64,000 nt of DNA from an uncultured Verrucomicrobiota bacterium (GTDB lineage Bacteria; Verrucomicrobiota; Verrucomicrobiia; Verrucomicrobiales; Verrucomicrobiaceae), in NCBI GenBank assembly GCA_903838675.1, contig CAILZI010000116.1, forward strand, positions 62,001 to 126,000, in the 5' to 3' direction. The position numbers were made by a program, and so were the translations under genes. This document shows, in pieces, positions 54,902-64,000 of this stretch (positions are counted from its first letter, which is position 1; each line of letters begins with the position of its first letter). The notes beneath the pieces were generated by a model, which was not told where the DNA came from, did not search any database, and saw only the letters and a list, made by a program, of their open reading frames with translations.

Positions 54902-55513
54902 CTACTTCTGTTGGGCCGCTTCTCGCGGCTCCAGCGGAACGTCCAAGGCCTCATACTGCCGCCAGTCGGAGTCGTCGAAATGCCACCACTCGCTTTCGAA
55001 CAAGACGAAACCATGTTTCGTCATGGCTTGCTGCAGCTTTGCGCGGTTCTTGAAAACCTCCGGTGAAAGTAGATTGAAATGAGCGCCGGCTTTTTCTGAA
55101 AAGTCATCATGTGCGGTCGGCATCTGCAGTTCCACACCGCGGGCATCGACAAGCGTCACATCCACGGCGGCGCCTCGGTTATGGCGGCCTCCTTTGGCGG
55201 GATTGGCCACAAAGCGTTCATCTGGCAGCGTTTTCCACATCGCGCGTTGGACGGCGAGAGGACGATAGGCGTCCCATATTTTCAAGCTTAGGCCCTGGGA
55301 TTTCAATTCCATCTGTACCTGGACCAGTTTGTCCGCCGTATTCGGGCGCAACAATGCGCGCGCAGTCTTGGGATAGAACGCCGTTTTGAAAAAATTGTCC
55401 GCCGTTGTGTAGCGCAAATCGATCACGAGACCATCCACCTTGGTCCCGATTTCGACCAAGGTCTGCGCTGCGAGTCCCGAAGCCGTTAGTAAAAAAAGGC
55501 ACAGAGTTTTCAT
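54902..55513 (-). CDS. secreted VanX-type D-Ala-D-Ala dipeptidase (M15D)
   Basis: This 203-residue protein is started at 55513 (MKTLCLFLLTASGLAAQ), giving a signal peptide; the frame to 55657 is spurious upstream of it. Zinc-site motifs of the VanX family are GGRHNRGAAVDVTL (His and Asp ligands) and ESEWWHFD (catalytic Glu, third His). The substrate-side Arg is in WDAYRPLAVQRAMW. VanX-type enzymes hydrolyse D-alanyl-D-alanine. With a signal peptide and no van genes nearby, periplasmic recycling of wall peptides is more likely than vancomycin resistance. It is 38 bases downstream of the coiled-coil/TPR gene. Confidence 0.9.
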   Translation of the reverse strand: MKTLCLFLLTASGLAAQTLVEIGTKVDGLVIDLRYTTADNFFKTAFYPKTARALLRPNTADKLVQVQMELKSQGLSLKIWDAYRPLAVQRAMWKTLPDERFVANPAKGGRHNRGAAVDVTLVDARGVELQMPTAHDDFSEKAGAHFNLLSPEVFKNRAKLQQAMTKHGFVLFESEWWHFDDSDWRQYEALDVPLEPREAAQQK

Positions 55514-55551
55514 GGCAGAAGACCGGCGGAATCCATGTGTCCGCCGTCTCC

Positions 55552-57735
55552 TTAACGCTGCGACACCTTGCCGCCTTCGAGCAGCTTTTCGAGATTCTTG
55601 TCGGGCCGCACGCCCTTTTTGATCGCTTCGTCGTATTCCGCGCGCGCCTTGTCCCACTGCGGGGGATCCCAGGTGATGTAGAGCACCGCCAGATTGAAAT
55701 GCGCCTCGCCGTAAGCGGGATCAATGGCCAGCGCCGTCTTGAACTCGCGTTCGGCACGTTCAATCAGGTTCAACTTGGTGGCGATGATGCCGAGGTAATG
55801 CCTGCCACTGGCGTTGTCAGGACGTTTGGCGAGACTCTTCTCAAAGTAGGTCATTGCATCCTTCCAGCGTTCCTGTTTGAAGTAGGTGACACCAAGCGCG
55901 AAAGCGGCGGGTTCGTTGGCCGGATCGTAGGCCAGCGCCTTCTGCAGCGACACTTCGGCATCGGCATGTTTGTTTTCACGCTGGCGCGTGATGCCCAGAC
56001 CGATGAGAGCGGTGACATTTTTGGGTTCAGCACGCAGCGCGTCCTGGTAGAACTTGGCCGCGCTTTCGAAATCCTTGTTCATGTAGGTTTCGTTGGCTTG
56101 GCTGATGAGTTTTTCGACGGATGTCGGTGCAGGAGGGGCCGCTTTTTTATCGCTGTCCGGAGATGCGTTGGCGATGAGGGTGGCCTGCACGCCCTTCGGT
56201 CCCAGCAGTTCCCGCACGGCGGGATCGGAGAAGAGTTTTTCCTCGTCCGGAGTCAGAATCATGCGCGCGTTTTTCATTTCTTCGACCTGTTTGACGAGGT
56301 CGTTGGAGGCGCTCTCCATTTTCTGCAGCTCAGCGATCATGAGGTCCTTGGCGGCCTGCTGCCGATGCTGGGTGCGTAGCTGACGCATGATGATGCCTCG
56401 CAGCATTTCATTTTCCTGAGTGAGCTCAGGAGTGGTGGCGATCTTGCCATCCATGCCGCTCTGAACCTCTTTGAGCTGCTTTGTCAGCTCGGCGACCTGA
56501 GTCTGGTAGGTGGCGCTTTCTTTGCGCAGTTCGGCCATCTGGCCCTGCAATCCGGTGAGCTGTCCCCGCAGGGCGACGATTTCCTGATCCTTGCGTCCGA
56601 CATCCGCTTTCAGGGTCTCCACTTGCTTCTGCGCTTCAGCGATTTCTTTTTTCAAGCGCTCGTTCTCTGCAATAAGGCGCTTCATTTCGGCGCTGCCGGT
56701 TTTCTTTTTCAGATCATCCACCTCAGCCTGCAATCCCAGGCTGCGTGCGCTGGCTGCATCACGTTCCTTGACGGCTGACTCACGCTGCTTCATTGCGTCA
56801 TCGCGCTGAGTGATCGCACCATCACGCTCCTTCACAATCTGGTCACGTTCTTTAAGGATCTTGTCACGCTCCTGCTCCACGGCGGCGATTTGAGTGGAGG
56901 CAGCGGTCAGTTTTTGCGAAGCCTCCTTGGCAGCGGCTTCAGCGGCAATCAAACGCTGGCCGTTTTTGCGCATCTCCAAATCCACCGCCATTTTTTCTTC
57001 CATCACCTTGCCTAGCTGGGCCTGTGCGGCACGGCCTTCCTCCACATCCTTGCCCATGGCGAGGATGCTCTGCTCCAACGCGGTGGCCTTTTTGCCAAGG
57101 ACGTCGTTTTGCTGGCGCGCGGTGGTGATCTCGCCGGAAGCCCACTGGTACCAGTTTTGCCATTTGCCGAGATCGACCTGTTGCTGGTTGTTCTTTGTCT
57201 CCAGTTCCAGAATGCGCTGCTTGTGCATCTCCTCCCATTGGCTCAGCAAATCATTGAGACTGGGCAGGGAACCCGGAGTGGCGGGAATGGCGGCTGCGGG
57301 TTGAGCCAGTACGCCGGGAGCGGGAATGGCAGCCACTGGCATCGCAGGGGCCATGGCCACAGCCGGTGCTACTGCTTGAACCGGTGCCGGTGCCGCTATG
57401 GGAGCGGCTGCGGCCACCTGTGCCTGCGCCGAACGTGACTGCAGTCGTGTGAGGGCGTCCTGAATCTTATGCTGACGTGCAGCACGCATTTCCGGCTGCC
57501 ATGTCGGGTAATTCCGGGCGATGCTGTCCATGATCTCGCCAGCCTGCTTGAATTTGGTCTGTGCGAGCGTGAAGTCACCGGCGGTTTCAAGTCTGGCGGC
57601 CTCATTGTTGAGGATGAAGCCGCGGTAGTACTGGTCGGCCACCTCGCTGCTGGCATCTACGGACTGGGCATGCGACACCGGTGCGGCCATGACAAGCGCC
57701 GCCAAAAGGGTGAAGACGTAAAAAAGACGATTCAT
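55552..57735 (-). CDS. secreted coiled-coil/TPR protein
   Basis: This 727-residue protein has signal peptide ending PVSHAQ. Residues ~25-105 are a helical N-domain (YYRGFILNNEAARLETAGDF). Residues ~106-160 are an Ala/Pro-rich linker. Residues ~165-480 are a long coiled coil with repeated ERDKILKERDQIVKERD-type heptads. The C-terminal ~180 residues are five or so TPRs (NKDFESAAKFYQDALRAEPK, ADAEVSLQKALAYDPANEPA, AEREFKTALAIDPAYGEAHF). The layout suggests a periplasmic scaffold, possibly of a large envelope complex. No enzymatic motif is seen, and its partners are unknown. The nearest neighbours are the VanX-type dipeptidase and a methyltransferase. Confidence 0.85.
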   Translation of the reverse strand: MNRLFYVFTLLAALVMAAPVSHAQSVDASSEVADQYYRGFILNNEAARLETAGDFTLAQTKFKQAGEIMDSIARNYPTWQPEMRAARQHKIQDALTRLQSRSAQAQVAAAAPIAAPAPVQAVAPAVAMAPAMPVAAIPAPGVLAQPAAAIPATPGSLPSLNDLLSQWEEMHKQRILELETKNNQQQVDLGKWQNWYQWASGEITTARQQNDVLGKKATALEQSILAMGKDVEEGRAAQAQLGKVMEEKMAVDLEMRKNGQRLIAAEAAAKEASQKLTAASTQIAAVEQERDKILKERDQIVKERDGAITQRDDAMKQRESAVKERDAASARSLGLQAEVDDLKKKTGSAEMKRLIAENERLKKEIAEAQKQVETLKADVGRKDQEIVALRGQLTGLQGQMAELRKESATYQTQVAELTKQLKEVQSGMDGKIATTPELTQENEMLRGIIMRQLRTQHRQQAAKDLMIAELQKMESASNDLVKQVEEMKNARMILTPDEEKLFSDPAVRELLGPKGVQATLIANASPDSDKKAAPPAPTSVEKLISQANETYMNKDFESAAKFYQDALRAEPKNVTALIGLGITRQRENKHADAEVSLQKALAYDPANEPAAFALGVTYFKQERWKDAMTYFEKSLAKRPDNASGRHYLGIIATKLNLIERAEREFKTALAIDPAYGEAHFNLAVLYITWDPPQWDKARAEYDEAIKKGVRPDKNLEKLLEGGKVSQR

Positions 57736-57803
57736 GGATTTTTAGGGAAGGGGCGGAGTTTACCGCTTTACAGGAGCCTTGTAAATGGTCTTGGCAGCCT
57801 GTC

Positions 57804-58391
57804 TCAAGCCTGCCGCCGCCTCAAAACAGCCACCCAGCGGTCAACAGACTTGCCTGGAGCGTCCTGCAGGGACCGGCTGTTCTTGTTGCGCTTGTTGCTG
57901 ACCACTTCCATGCCCAGAGACTCCAGCGCACGAAGAGCGAGGCGGTGCTCGACATCGAAATAACTGGTGATGACCAGCATGCCGTCGGGACGCAGTTTGG
58001 CGATGCCCTGGTCGAAAATCTTCTTCCACAGTTCCTGGCCGTGCCAGAAGTTCTGGTGGCGCAGAAAGACCATGTTGAAGTCATCATTCAGCTCTTTGTG
58101 CTGGTCGATCTTGGTGGCGTCCTCGATCAAAAACTGCGCGGGCAGATGTCCGTGTGATTCACGCGCCTGCCGGATTTCGCGGATGCGAATGTCCGCACCG
58201 ATCATTTCAACCCCGCCGCCTTGGGTGAGTTCGGTTCCGACCTTGATCAAGGTCTCCGCTTCATCACAGCGCCCGCAGGCGAGGTTGAGGATGCGCATGT
58301 CCTTCTGCCCCGTAGGCAGATGAGGAGACAGCGAGTCATGCAGAAGCGATTTCAGCTTCGACATGTCTTCGGCTATCGGAACGGGCTGCAT
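57804..58391 (-). CDS. class I SAM-dependent methyltransferase
   Basis: This 195-residue protein has a Rossmann-like motif I, ILNLACGRCDEAETLIKVG, acidic motif II MIGADIRIREIRQARE, and motif IV-like FNMVFLRHQNFWHG. The rest of the fold follows (LRPDGMLVITSYFDVEHRLA). The substrate cannot be inferred. It starts 3 bases after trpB ends on the same strand, so the two are co-transcribed. No link to tryptophan synthesis is evident. Confidence 0.82.
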   Translation of the reverse strand: MQPVPIAEDMSKLKSLLHDSLSPHLPTGQKDMRILNLACGRCDEAETLIKVGTELTQGGGVEMIGADIRIREIRQARESHGHLPAQFLIEDATKIDQHKELNDDFNMVFLRHQNFWHGQELWKKIFDQGIAKLRPDGMLVITSYFDVEHRLALRALESLGMEVVSNKRNKNSRSLQDAPGKSVDRWVAVLRRRQA

Positions 58392-58394
58392 GTC

Positions 58395-59621
58395 TCAAAA
58401 TTTCAATTCCTCACCGAAGATCATGCGCGCCGCCTGGGCGACATCCTTGTCTCCGCGGCCGGAGAGATTCACGAGGATGATCTGGTCTTTGCGCATGGTG
58501 GGCGCGACTTTGTGGACCTCGGCGATGGCATGACTGCTTTCGAGGGCAGGGATGATGCCTTCGATCTGACTGAGCTCCTGGAAAGCAGCGAGCGCTTCAT
58601 CGTCAGTGGCATAATTGTAGGTGACGCGGCCTTGGTCATGCAGCCAGGCGTGCTCGGGGCCGATGGCGGCATAGTCGAGGCCCGCACTGACGCTGTGGGT
58701 GAGCTCGATCTGGCCGTCGGCATTGGCCAGGAGCCAGGTCTTGGTGCCTTGCAGGACACCGAGACGGCCGCCTTGAAAGCGTGCGGCGTGGCGCTCAGGA
58801 ATGATGCCGTCACCGCCGGCTTCGACTCCTGTCATGCGCACGTCTTTGTCATTCAGAAAAGGATGGAAGAGGCCGATGCTGTTGCTGCCGCCACCAACAC
58901 ACGCCACGAGGAGATCAGGCAGGCGCTCTTCGCGTTCCAAAATCTGGCGGCGTGCTTCGACACCAATGATGCGGTGGAAGTCACGCACCATCATGGGGAA
59001 GGGGTGGGAGCCGAGTGCGGAACCGAGAATGTAATGCGTGGTGCGCACGTTGGTGACCCAGTCCCGCATGGCTTCATTCACCGCCTCCTTGAGCGTGGCC
59101 TGACCCGCTGTCACGGCGACCACCTTGGCCCCGAGGAAACGCATGCGCGCGACATTCAGGGCCTGGCGCTCCATGTCCACCTTGCCCATGTAAATCACGC
59201 ATTCGCAGCCAAAACGAGCACACACTGTGGCCGTGGCAACTCCGTGCTGGCCGGCACCGGTTTCGGCGATGATGCGCTTCTTGCCCAGGCGTTGCGCGAG
59301 CAGGATCTGCCCGAGAGCGTTGTTGATCTTGTGCGCGCCGGTGTGCAGCAGATCTTCGCGTTTCAGGTAAATTTTTGCACCGCCAAGCTTTTCGGTCCAG
59401 CGTTCGGCGAAATAAAGCGGCGTCGGGCGGCCGACATATTCATGGAGCAGCCGGTCGAGTTCCTTTTGGAAGGCAGGATCGGCTTTCGCCTGCTCGTAAT
59501 GATCCGACAGTTCGGTCAGCGCCGCCATGAGCGTTTCCGGCACAAACATGCCGCCGTACTGGCCAAAGTGGCCGTGGCTGTCGGGCATCACGGGGAGAGG
59601 AAGAATGGAAGCTGCGGTCAT
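58395..59621 (-). CDS. trpB: tryptophan synthase beta chain
   Basis: This 408-residue PLP enzyme joins indole and serine. The start at 59621 ([20 protein letters not shown]) is chosen; 59588 ([13 protein letters not shown]) is also possible. The signature [19 protein letters not shown] contains the PLP lysine. [38 protein letters not shown], and [11 protein letters not shown] are family segments. It is a standard TrpB1 in length. trpA is not adjacent, so the alpha subunit must be elsewhere. The start is preceded by a C-rich stretch rather than a Shine-Dalgarno. Confidence 0.95.
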   Translation of the reverse strand: MTAASILPLPVMPDSHGHFGQYGGMFVPETLMAALTELSDHYEQAKADPAFQKELDRLLHEYVGRPTPLYFAERWTEKLGGAKIYLKREDLLHTGAHKINNALGQILLAQRLGKKRIIAETGAGQHGVATATVCARFGCECVIYMGKVDMERQALNVARMRFLGAKVVAVTAGQATLKEAVNEAMRDWVTNVRTTHYILGSALGSHPFPMMVRDFHRIIGVEARRQILEREERLPDLLVACVGGGSNSIGLFHPFLNDKDVRMTGVEAGGDGIIPERHAARFQGGRLGVLQGTKTWLLANADGQIELTHSVSAGLDYAAIGPEHAWLHDQGRVTYNYATDDEALAAFQELSQIEGIIPALESSHAIAEVHKVAPTMRKDQIILVNLSGRGDKDVAQAARMIFGEELKF

Positions 59622-59694
59622 GGGGGGAGGAGAATAAGTCGAAGACCAGACCTTGGCAACGTCCGCTCTGGCTTCCCGCAAAGTTGTAGCCAGC

Positions 59695-60756
59695 TCAGGA
59701 ATTCACCGTGCCGCCTTCAAGAGCGGCAAGTTTTTTTTCCAAGGCACGCACGCGTTCAAGCAAATCGGGGATTTTGGCTGGCAGGCTGAGCATCTTGCGC
59801 CCTTCCATGAGCGGACGTGCGGGATAGCCGGTGTAGGCGCCGGCTTCAAGAATGCTTTTGGTGACACCCGATTTGGCGAAGAACATAACCTTGTCGCCAA
59901 TCTCAAGGTGACCCGCTACGCCGACCTGACCTCCCATGGTGACGTAGTTTCCCAGGCGAGTGCTGCCGGAGATGCCAGTTTGGGAGGCGATGATGCAATG
60001 CTTTCCAAGGGTGCAGTTGTGTCCGATCTGCACCAGATTGTCGATCTTGCAGCCTTCACCGATCCAAGTGCGGCCGAAGCGGGCGCGGTCGATGGTGGTG
60101 CAGGAACCGATTTCGACATCGTCATCGATCTGCACGATGCCGACCTGATCGATTTTCTGGTGGCGGCCTTGAACCTGTTCATAGCCAAAGCCGTCGCTGC
60201 CGATCACGGAACCGCTGTGGAGGATGACACGTTGACCCAGGATGCAGTATTCCTTGATGACGGAGTTGGCGTGGATGACGCAGTCGACGCCGAGTTTGAC
60301 TCCATGACCAATATAGGCACCGGCGTGGATCTTGCAGCCATCACTGATGTGTACGCCGCTTTCAATGACTGCATGCGGACCGATGCTGACCTTCAGCGGG
60401 TCAAAAACCACGTCATTGGCAACAGTGGCGGTGGCATGCACACCGGGCACAAATTCAATGGCTTTAGGGCCAAAGAAACGAATGACATTGGAGAAGGCCA
60501 GTGTGGGGTTGTTGAGGCGAATCAAAGCGAGCCCTTCCCTCGCGTCTTCGGCATCAAGATCTTCTGGCACGAGGGCGGCGGAGGCACGCGTGGTCTTGAG
60601 CGCAGGCAGGTAGCGTGCATTGCCAAGGAAGGTCACTTCACCATGGCCGGCTTCATGGATGGAGTTCAGCCCGGTAATGATGATTTCCGGACTGCCCGCA
60701 GACAGTGTTCCTCCGACGAGTTCAGTGAGTTTCTGCAGGGTTATGAAGTTGCTCAT
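59695..60756 (-). CDS. lpxD: UDP-3-O-acylglucosamine N-acyltransferase LpxD
   Basis: This 353-residue trimeric acyltransferase carries out the third step of lipid A synthesis. It has an N-terminal uridine-binding domain ([20 protein letters not shown]). A left-handed beta-helix of hexapeptide repeats follows ([14 protein letters not shown], [40 protein letters not shown]). A C-terminal helix ([20 protein letters not shown]) completes it. It indicates LPS. It lies downstream of skp and bamA on the same strand but is separated from skp by a strong terminator, so it probably has its own promoter. Confidence 0.95.
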   Translation of the reverse strand: MSNFITLQKLTELVGGTLSAGSPEIIITGLNSIHEAGHGEVTFLGNARYLPALKTTRASAALVPEDLDAEDAREGLALIRLNNPTLAFSNVIRFFGPKAIEFVPGVHATATVANDVVFDPLKVSIGPHAVIESGVHISDGCKIHAGAYIGHGVKLGVDCVIHANSVIKEYCILGQRVILHSGSVIGSDGFGYEQVQGRHQKIDQVGIVQIDDDVEIGSCTTIDRARFGRTWIGEGCKIDNLVQIGHNCTLGKHCIIASQTGISGSTRLGNYVTMGGQVGVAGHLEIGDKVMFFAKSGVTKSILEAGAYTGYPARPLMEGRKMLSLPAKIPDLLERVRALEKKLAALEGGTVNS

Positions 60757-60784
60757 GGTGCAGACAGTTATAGCTACGCTTGTA

Positions 60785-60821
60785 CAAAAAAGGCACGTCG
60801 CAATCGTTCGCGGCGTGCCTT
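60785..60821 (-). terminator. intrinsic terminator between skp and lpxD
   Basis: A 12-bp stem (60790-60801 with 60810-60821, one G-T wobble) with an 8-base loop AATCGTTC is followed on the minus strand by a run of seven T (complement of 60785-60791). It lies 23 bases after the skp stop and ends the bamA-skp transcript before lpxD. Confidence 0.87.
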
Positions 60822-60843
60822 GGGAAAACGGACGGCCGCAGGC

Positions 60844-61479
60844 TTATTTTTTTGGTTCTTCAGCCTTGGGCGCTGGAGCGGCTGCATCTGCTTTCTTTGG
60901 CTCGGCTCCGGGTGGTGGTGCATCCTTGTTCAACTCGACAATGAGCTGATCGGTGAGGTCGGTGGCGGCACCCTCCCTGACGTGCAAAATGATGGGCACC
61001 GTGGAAAGACTGACTCCGGTCTTGTCAAAAACGATGTCGTATGCATCCGCCTTGGAGCGGTCGCGGACGACAACAAGAATTTCCTCGTAAAGGCCTTTGC
61101 GGATCTGCATGTCCTCCTGCTTGAGCTGCTGCTGGCGACGGTCCGCGAATTCCTGCATTTCCATTTCCAAAGCACGGATTTCCTTCACCTTTTCACCCAG
61201 TTCAGCACCATATTTAGCACGCTGTTCGGGGGTGATGATCGGGTCCTGAGCGATTTTCTGGAGCTTTTGGGCCTCCGCAGCCAGGTTTTTATACGTGTTC
61301 TGGCGCTCAGTCATTTCCTGGGCGGCTTTTTCGTAATTCGCCTTGTACTTGTCTGCAGCAGTTTTGGTTTTGTGGAACTCCTGGAAGACTTTGGACATGT
61401 CGATCACACCGATTTTGAGATCGGCGGCCTGAAGAGTGACGGTGGCGAAGAGAAGGGCGATGAACGCGCTGCGAATCAT
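60844..61479 (-). CDS. skp: periplasmic chaperone Skp/OmpH
   Basis: This 211-residue protein is started at 61479 (MIRSAFIALLFATVTLQA), giving a signal peptide. The mature start ADLKIGVIDMSKVFQEF is typical of OmpH/Skp. It is followed by a long coiled-coil tentacle region (KANYEKAAQEMTERQNTYKN, EIRALEMEMQEFADRRQQQL) and a returning beta segment. The C-terminal ~30 residues are Pro/Ala/Lys-rich. Skp holds outer-membrane proteins in transit to BamA, encoded 60 bases upstream. The leader has ACCACCCAC just before the start, as in ftsZ. Confidence 0.93.
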   Translation of the reverse strand: MIRSAFIALLFATVTLQAADLKIGVIDMSKVFQEFHKTKTAADKYKANYEKAAQEMTERQNTYKNLAAEAQKLQKIAQDPIITPEQRAKYGAELGEKVKEIRALEMEMQEFADRRQQQLKQEDMQIRKGLYEEILVVVRDRSKADAYDIVFDKTGVSLSTVPIILHVREGAATDLTDQLIVELNKDAPPPGAEPKKADAAAPAPKAEEPKK

Positions 61480-61539
61480 AAGTGTGGGTGGTTTGAACGA
61501 GATGGAAAAAGCAGACAAACAAATTGTCCGAACACGATG

Positions 61540-63888
61540 CTAGAACTTGTAGCCCATGTTAAACTGGAAGCGACCAGAGCCTGATGTGGCGTCCTTGCCG
61601 ATTGGAACCGCGTAATCAACACGGATAGGTCCGACGGGAAGGAAGAGTCGCAGGCCAATGCCAGCATCGGAGTAAATTGCGCCATTGCCCAAGGTTGCAC
61701 CTGTGGCGCCGGCAATGGAGCCAATGTCGCCAAACATCACGACACGCGGTGACTTGTCCGTGTTGGCGGTGATGTGCACCGGAACGGAAAATTCACTGGT
61801 GGCGTAGATGGAAGTCTGGCCACCGATGGGCTCTCCAGTTTGATCCTTGGGACCGGCATGACGATAAGTAAACCCGCGCAGATTGTTGGCACCGCCGAGG
61901 AACTGCCGCTCAAAGATGGGCACCCGGCTGCCGTTCCAGCTGTTGGCTACACGGAACATGCCTTCGAAACTGAGGATGGTGTCTCCAGGCAGGTTGAAAT
62001 ACTGCTGGCCGCCGACGTTGCCTCCAAAAACGGGAACATTGCCTCCAAGACCTGACAGCAGCAATCCCGCTTCAAACTTGTGACCACTGCGTGTAATGAA
62101 GACGCTGTCACGCGTGTCATGCACAAAGCTCGCATCAATCTTGCTTTGAACGTATGACCCGGCCTCTTGGGAGATGAGATTGGAAGCTCCGCTGGCAATG
62201 CCGCTGATCTTGATGTCCTGAAGTGTGTAGGTGGTGTCAATGTACGAATGCTCGCCCAGCCGTTTGCGCAAACCGGACGATATGCCGATGTTGGTTTGAT
62301 TGAAGAAGTTGGAGAGATAGTAGAGGTTGTGAAAGAACGCCTCAACTGTGAGAGACAGCTCGCGCCCCAGGAACCACGGCTCAGTCCAGCTGACGGTGAC
62401 GTCACGACGCAGCGCACCCGCACGGATGTTGGTGTTGAAGCGCTGGCCCCCGCCTCGGAAATCCTTCCAGTCACTGATGTCAAAATTGGTCTGGGTCACC
62501 TGGATGAATCCAGTGATGCTGTCGATGGAACTGAAGCCGGCGCCGAAGTTTACTGTGCCAGTGGACTGCTCAGCCACATTGATGTCCACATCCTTGTAGC
62601 CGGGGGCGGTGGTGGGGGTGTTGCGCATGTCCACCGAGCTGAAGTAATTCAGGTTCTGCAGACGGCTTTTACCGGCCTCGATTTTCACGGTGTTGAGCTC
62701 CTCGCCTGGAGCAAATGGCAGCTCGCGGCGGATGACTTCGTCCTTTGTAACCGAGTTTCCTGAAATGTTGACCTTGCTGATATAGGACTTGGTGCCTTCC
62801 GTGATGTTGTAGGCCACAGCGACCTGTCCCGCACCGGTCTCCAAAATGCTGGTCTCCACACGCGCATCGGCGTATCCACGGGAGCCGTAGTAGTCCTGCA
62901 CCATCTTTTCATCAGCCTTGATAAAGCTGCCGACATAGGGGAATCCGGGTTCAGTCTTGATGCCCTGCATGAGGACTTCATTGGTGAAAATGGTGTTGCC
63001 GGAGATCTTGACCGCCGAGACGTCATACTTGGCGCCTTCATTGATTACATACACAAGGTCCATCTGCTTGGAAGATACCGGCTCCTTGCGCACCTCGGTC
63101 ACTTTGGCATACACATAACCCTGATCCTGAAAGGCCTGCTCGATTTTTTTGACGTCCTCCTGCTGGTCCTGGTTGCTCAACTTGCCTTTTTTACCCCACA
63201 AGTTCCAGATGTGATGTTCCTGTGATTTGATCTTGCTGCGCAGCACGCGAGACTTGATGGCCGTGTTACCTTCGAAGCGGATGTCATGAATGATGCCACG
63301 CGCACCTTCATCGATTTTAAAAGTCACCGTGGAGAACCCCTCGCGGGCGGACGGGGTGATGTCGTAGCTTGCGATCACGTCCGCGAACCCCTTCTTTTCA
63401 TACACTTCCACAATCTTCTGCTGCGCAGCGGAAAGCTTGATGTCATCCACGGGGTCACCCACTTTGATCGAGATGTCCTTGCGCAGCTTGCTGTTGTCGA
63501 TTGCGGTGTTGCCAATGAAATTGATCTCGGCGATGCCGCCACGACCTACGATTTCCACAATGACTTTGACACCACCGGCCACGTCCACGGCGCGGATGTC
63601 CAGGTTCTCCACCGCTCCCGTGCTGTAGAGCGCACGGATGTCACGTTCCACCGATTCATTGCTGAACGGCTGTCCCACACGGGTGGACAGCTGGCTGCGA
63701 ATGCGGTTTTCATCCAGTTTCACCGCACCTTTCAGGACGATTTGCACGTCCTGAACCATTTTCTTTGACGCAGGTGCCGCCGGGAGGCCCGCTTGTGCTC
63801 GTGCCTGCTGCGTTGTGGCGATCAACAAAGTGATGGCCACTGCAGAAAAAATCGTCAGGCGAGACAGAGGGGAAGTTCCGTAATTCAT
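61540..63888 (-). CDS. bamA: outer-membrane protein assembly factor BamA
   Basis: This is a 782-residue Omp85 protein with a signal peptide (ITLLIATTQQARA). Five POTRA domains span ~45-400 (VQIVLKGAVKLDENRIRSQL, IAEINFIGNTAIDNSKLRKD, IIHDIRFEGNTAIKSRVLRS, VSAVKISGNTIFTNEVLMQ, ISKVNISGNSVTKDEVIRRE). A 16-strand barrel follows. The L6 motif is FLGGANNLRGF (RGF conserved). The C-terminal strand ends FQFNMGYKF, with the terminal Phe recognised by the Bam machinery. First gene of bamA-skp. The 112 bases upstream to the window end hold no gene. Confidence 0.96.
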   Translation of the reverse strand: MNYGTSPLSRLTIFSAVAITLLIATTQQARAQAGLPAAPASKKMVQDVQIVLKGAVKLDENRIRSQLSTRVGQPFSNESVERDIRALYSTGAVENLDIRAVDVAGGVKVIVEIVGRGGIAEINFIGNTAIDNSKLRKDISIKVGDPVDDIKLSAAQQKIVEVYEKKGFADVIASYDITPSAREGFSTVTFKIDEGARGIIHDIRFEGNTAIKSRVLRSKIKSQEHHIWNLWGKKGKLSNQDQQEDVKKIEQAFQDQGYVYAKVTEVRKEPVSSKQMDLVYVINEGAKYDVSAVKISGNTIFTNEVLMQGIKTEPGFPYVGSFIKADEKMVQDYYGSRGYADARVETSILETGAGQVAVAYNITEGTKSYISKVNISGNSVTKDEVIRRELPFAPGEELNTVKIEAGKSRLQNLNYFSSVDMRNTPTTAPGYKDVDINVAEQSTGTVNFGAGFSSIDSITGFIQVTQTNFDISDWKDFRGGGQRFNTNIRAGALRRDVTVSWTEPWFLGRELSLTVEAFFHNLYYLSNFFNQTNIGISSGLRKRLGEHSYIDTTYTLQDIKISGIASGASNLISQEAGSYVQSKIDASFVHDTRDSVFITRSGHKFEAGLLLSGLGGNVPVFGGNVGGQQYFNLPGDTILSFEGMFRVANSWNGSRVPIFERQFLGGANNLRGFTYRHAGPKDQTGEPIGGQTSIYATSEFSVPVHITANTDKSPRVVMFGDIGSIAGATGATLGNGAIYSDAGIGLRLFLPVGPIRVDYAVPIGKDATSGSGRFQFNMGYKF

Positions 63889-64000
63889 AGGCAGTGCAGA
63901 TTAGGCAGACGGTATAAAGGCTGGGCGGCAGGGCACGCCCAAACTGGAGCATGACAAGCCTGCATTACTGCTTCCACACCGCTCTACGTCAAGGCGTAAG

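Noticed and set aside
54902..55513. Vancomycin-resistance locus
   Set aside because: The VanX-type gene has a signal peptide and lacks vanH, vanA and vanRS neighbours, so peptide recycling is the better reading.

Overview
The window reads as a chromosomal segment of a verrucomicrobial bacterium (PVC group, probably near Verrucomicrobiaceae/Prosthecobacter). The evidence is the mix of genes. There are planctomycete/verrucomicrobial signature families: two DUF1501 proteins, a DUF1549/DUF1553 cytochrome protein, a PVC-type dehydrogenase/cytochrome fusion, a DUF1080 protein and an SHD1 domain. These sit beside a full Gram-negative envelope kit (BamA, Skp, LpxD, LolC/E-type permeases, a lipocalin lipoprotein), a peptidoglycan elongation cluster and ftsQAZ. 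Coding density is very high, with no gap above 300 bases. I saw no rRNA or tRNA genes, CRISPR array or insertion sequence. Strong Shine-Dalgarno sequences are rare.

Layout. 0-6.3 kb: the end of a membrane protein, a frameshifted SHD1-domain protein, two LolC/E-type permeases, an OFA-type MFS carrier with a 39-residue small partner, and a 59-residue secreted Cys-motif protein. 6.4-10.5 kb: two PilT/PilU-type ATPases and a TrhO-RluA fusion. 10.6-18.4 kb, mostly plus strand: a PQQ-type propeller protein, then a tight run (membrane protein, MFS, glycosyltransferase, APC permease with two frameshifts, small secreted protein), a convergent DUF2071 gene and a lipocalin. 18.4-31 kb, minus strand: DUF1501, a 2,020-residue transglutaminase/TPR protein, a DUF1549/1553 cytochrome protein and an M19 peptidase homologue. 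31-35 kb: ftsQ-ftsA-ftsZ. 35-39.2 kb: DUF1080 protein and the pnt transhydrogenase operon. 39.2-45.6 kb: DUF1501 and a 1,627-residue ceramidase/LamG/dehydrogenase/cytochrome fusion. 45.6-48.1 kb: hisS and recF, divergent. 48.3-54.8 kb: mreB-mreC-mreD-mrdA(PBP2)-rng. 54.9-63.9 kb, minus strand: VanX-type dipeptidase, coiled-coil/TPR protein, methyltransferase, trpB, lpxD, skp, bamA.

How the genes fit together. Most of the window concerns the cell envelope: septation (ftsQAZ), side-wall growth (mreBCD, PBP2), peptidoglycan turnover (VanX-type), outer-membrane protein and lipid A assembly (bamA, skp, lpxD) and lipoprotein release (LolC/E). The second theme is the PVC-specific secreted degradative and redox set (DUF1501, DUF1549/1553, PVC dehydrogenase, DUF1080), where heme-carrying proteins are paired with Tat-exported DUF1501 proteins.

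The points most worth a second look are: FtsZ with two of three T7-loop catalytic positions replaced; DnaA-box-like nonamers upstream of ftsQAZ; the giant transglutaminase/TPR gene inserted in a DUF1501/DUF1549 pair; the 1,627-residue fusion; the TrhO-RluA fusion; an M19 homologue without its first metal motif; and three single-base frame disruptions in the first 16.5 kb.
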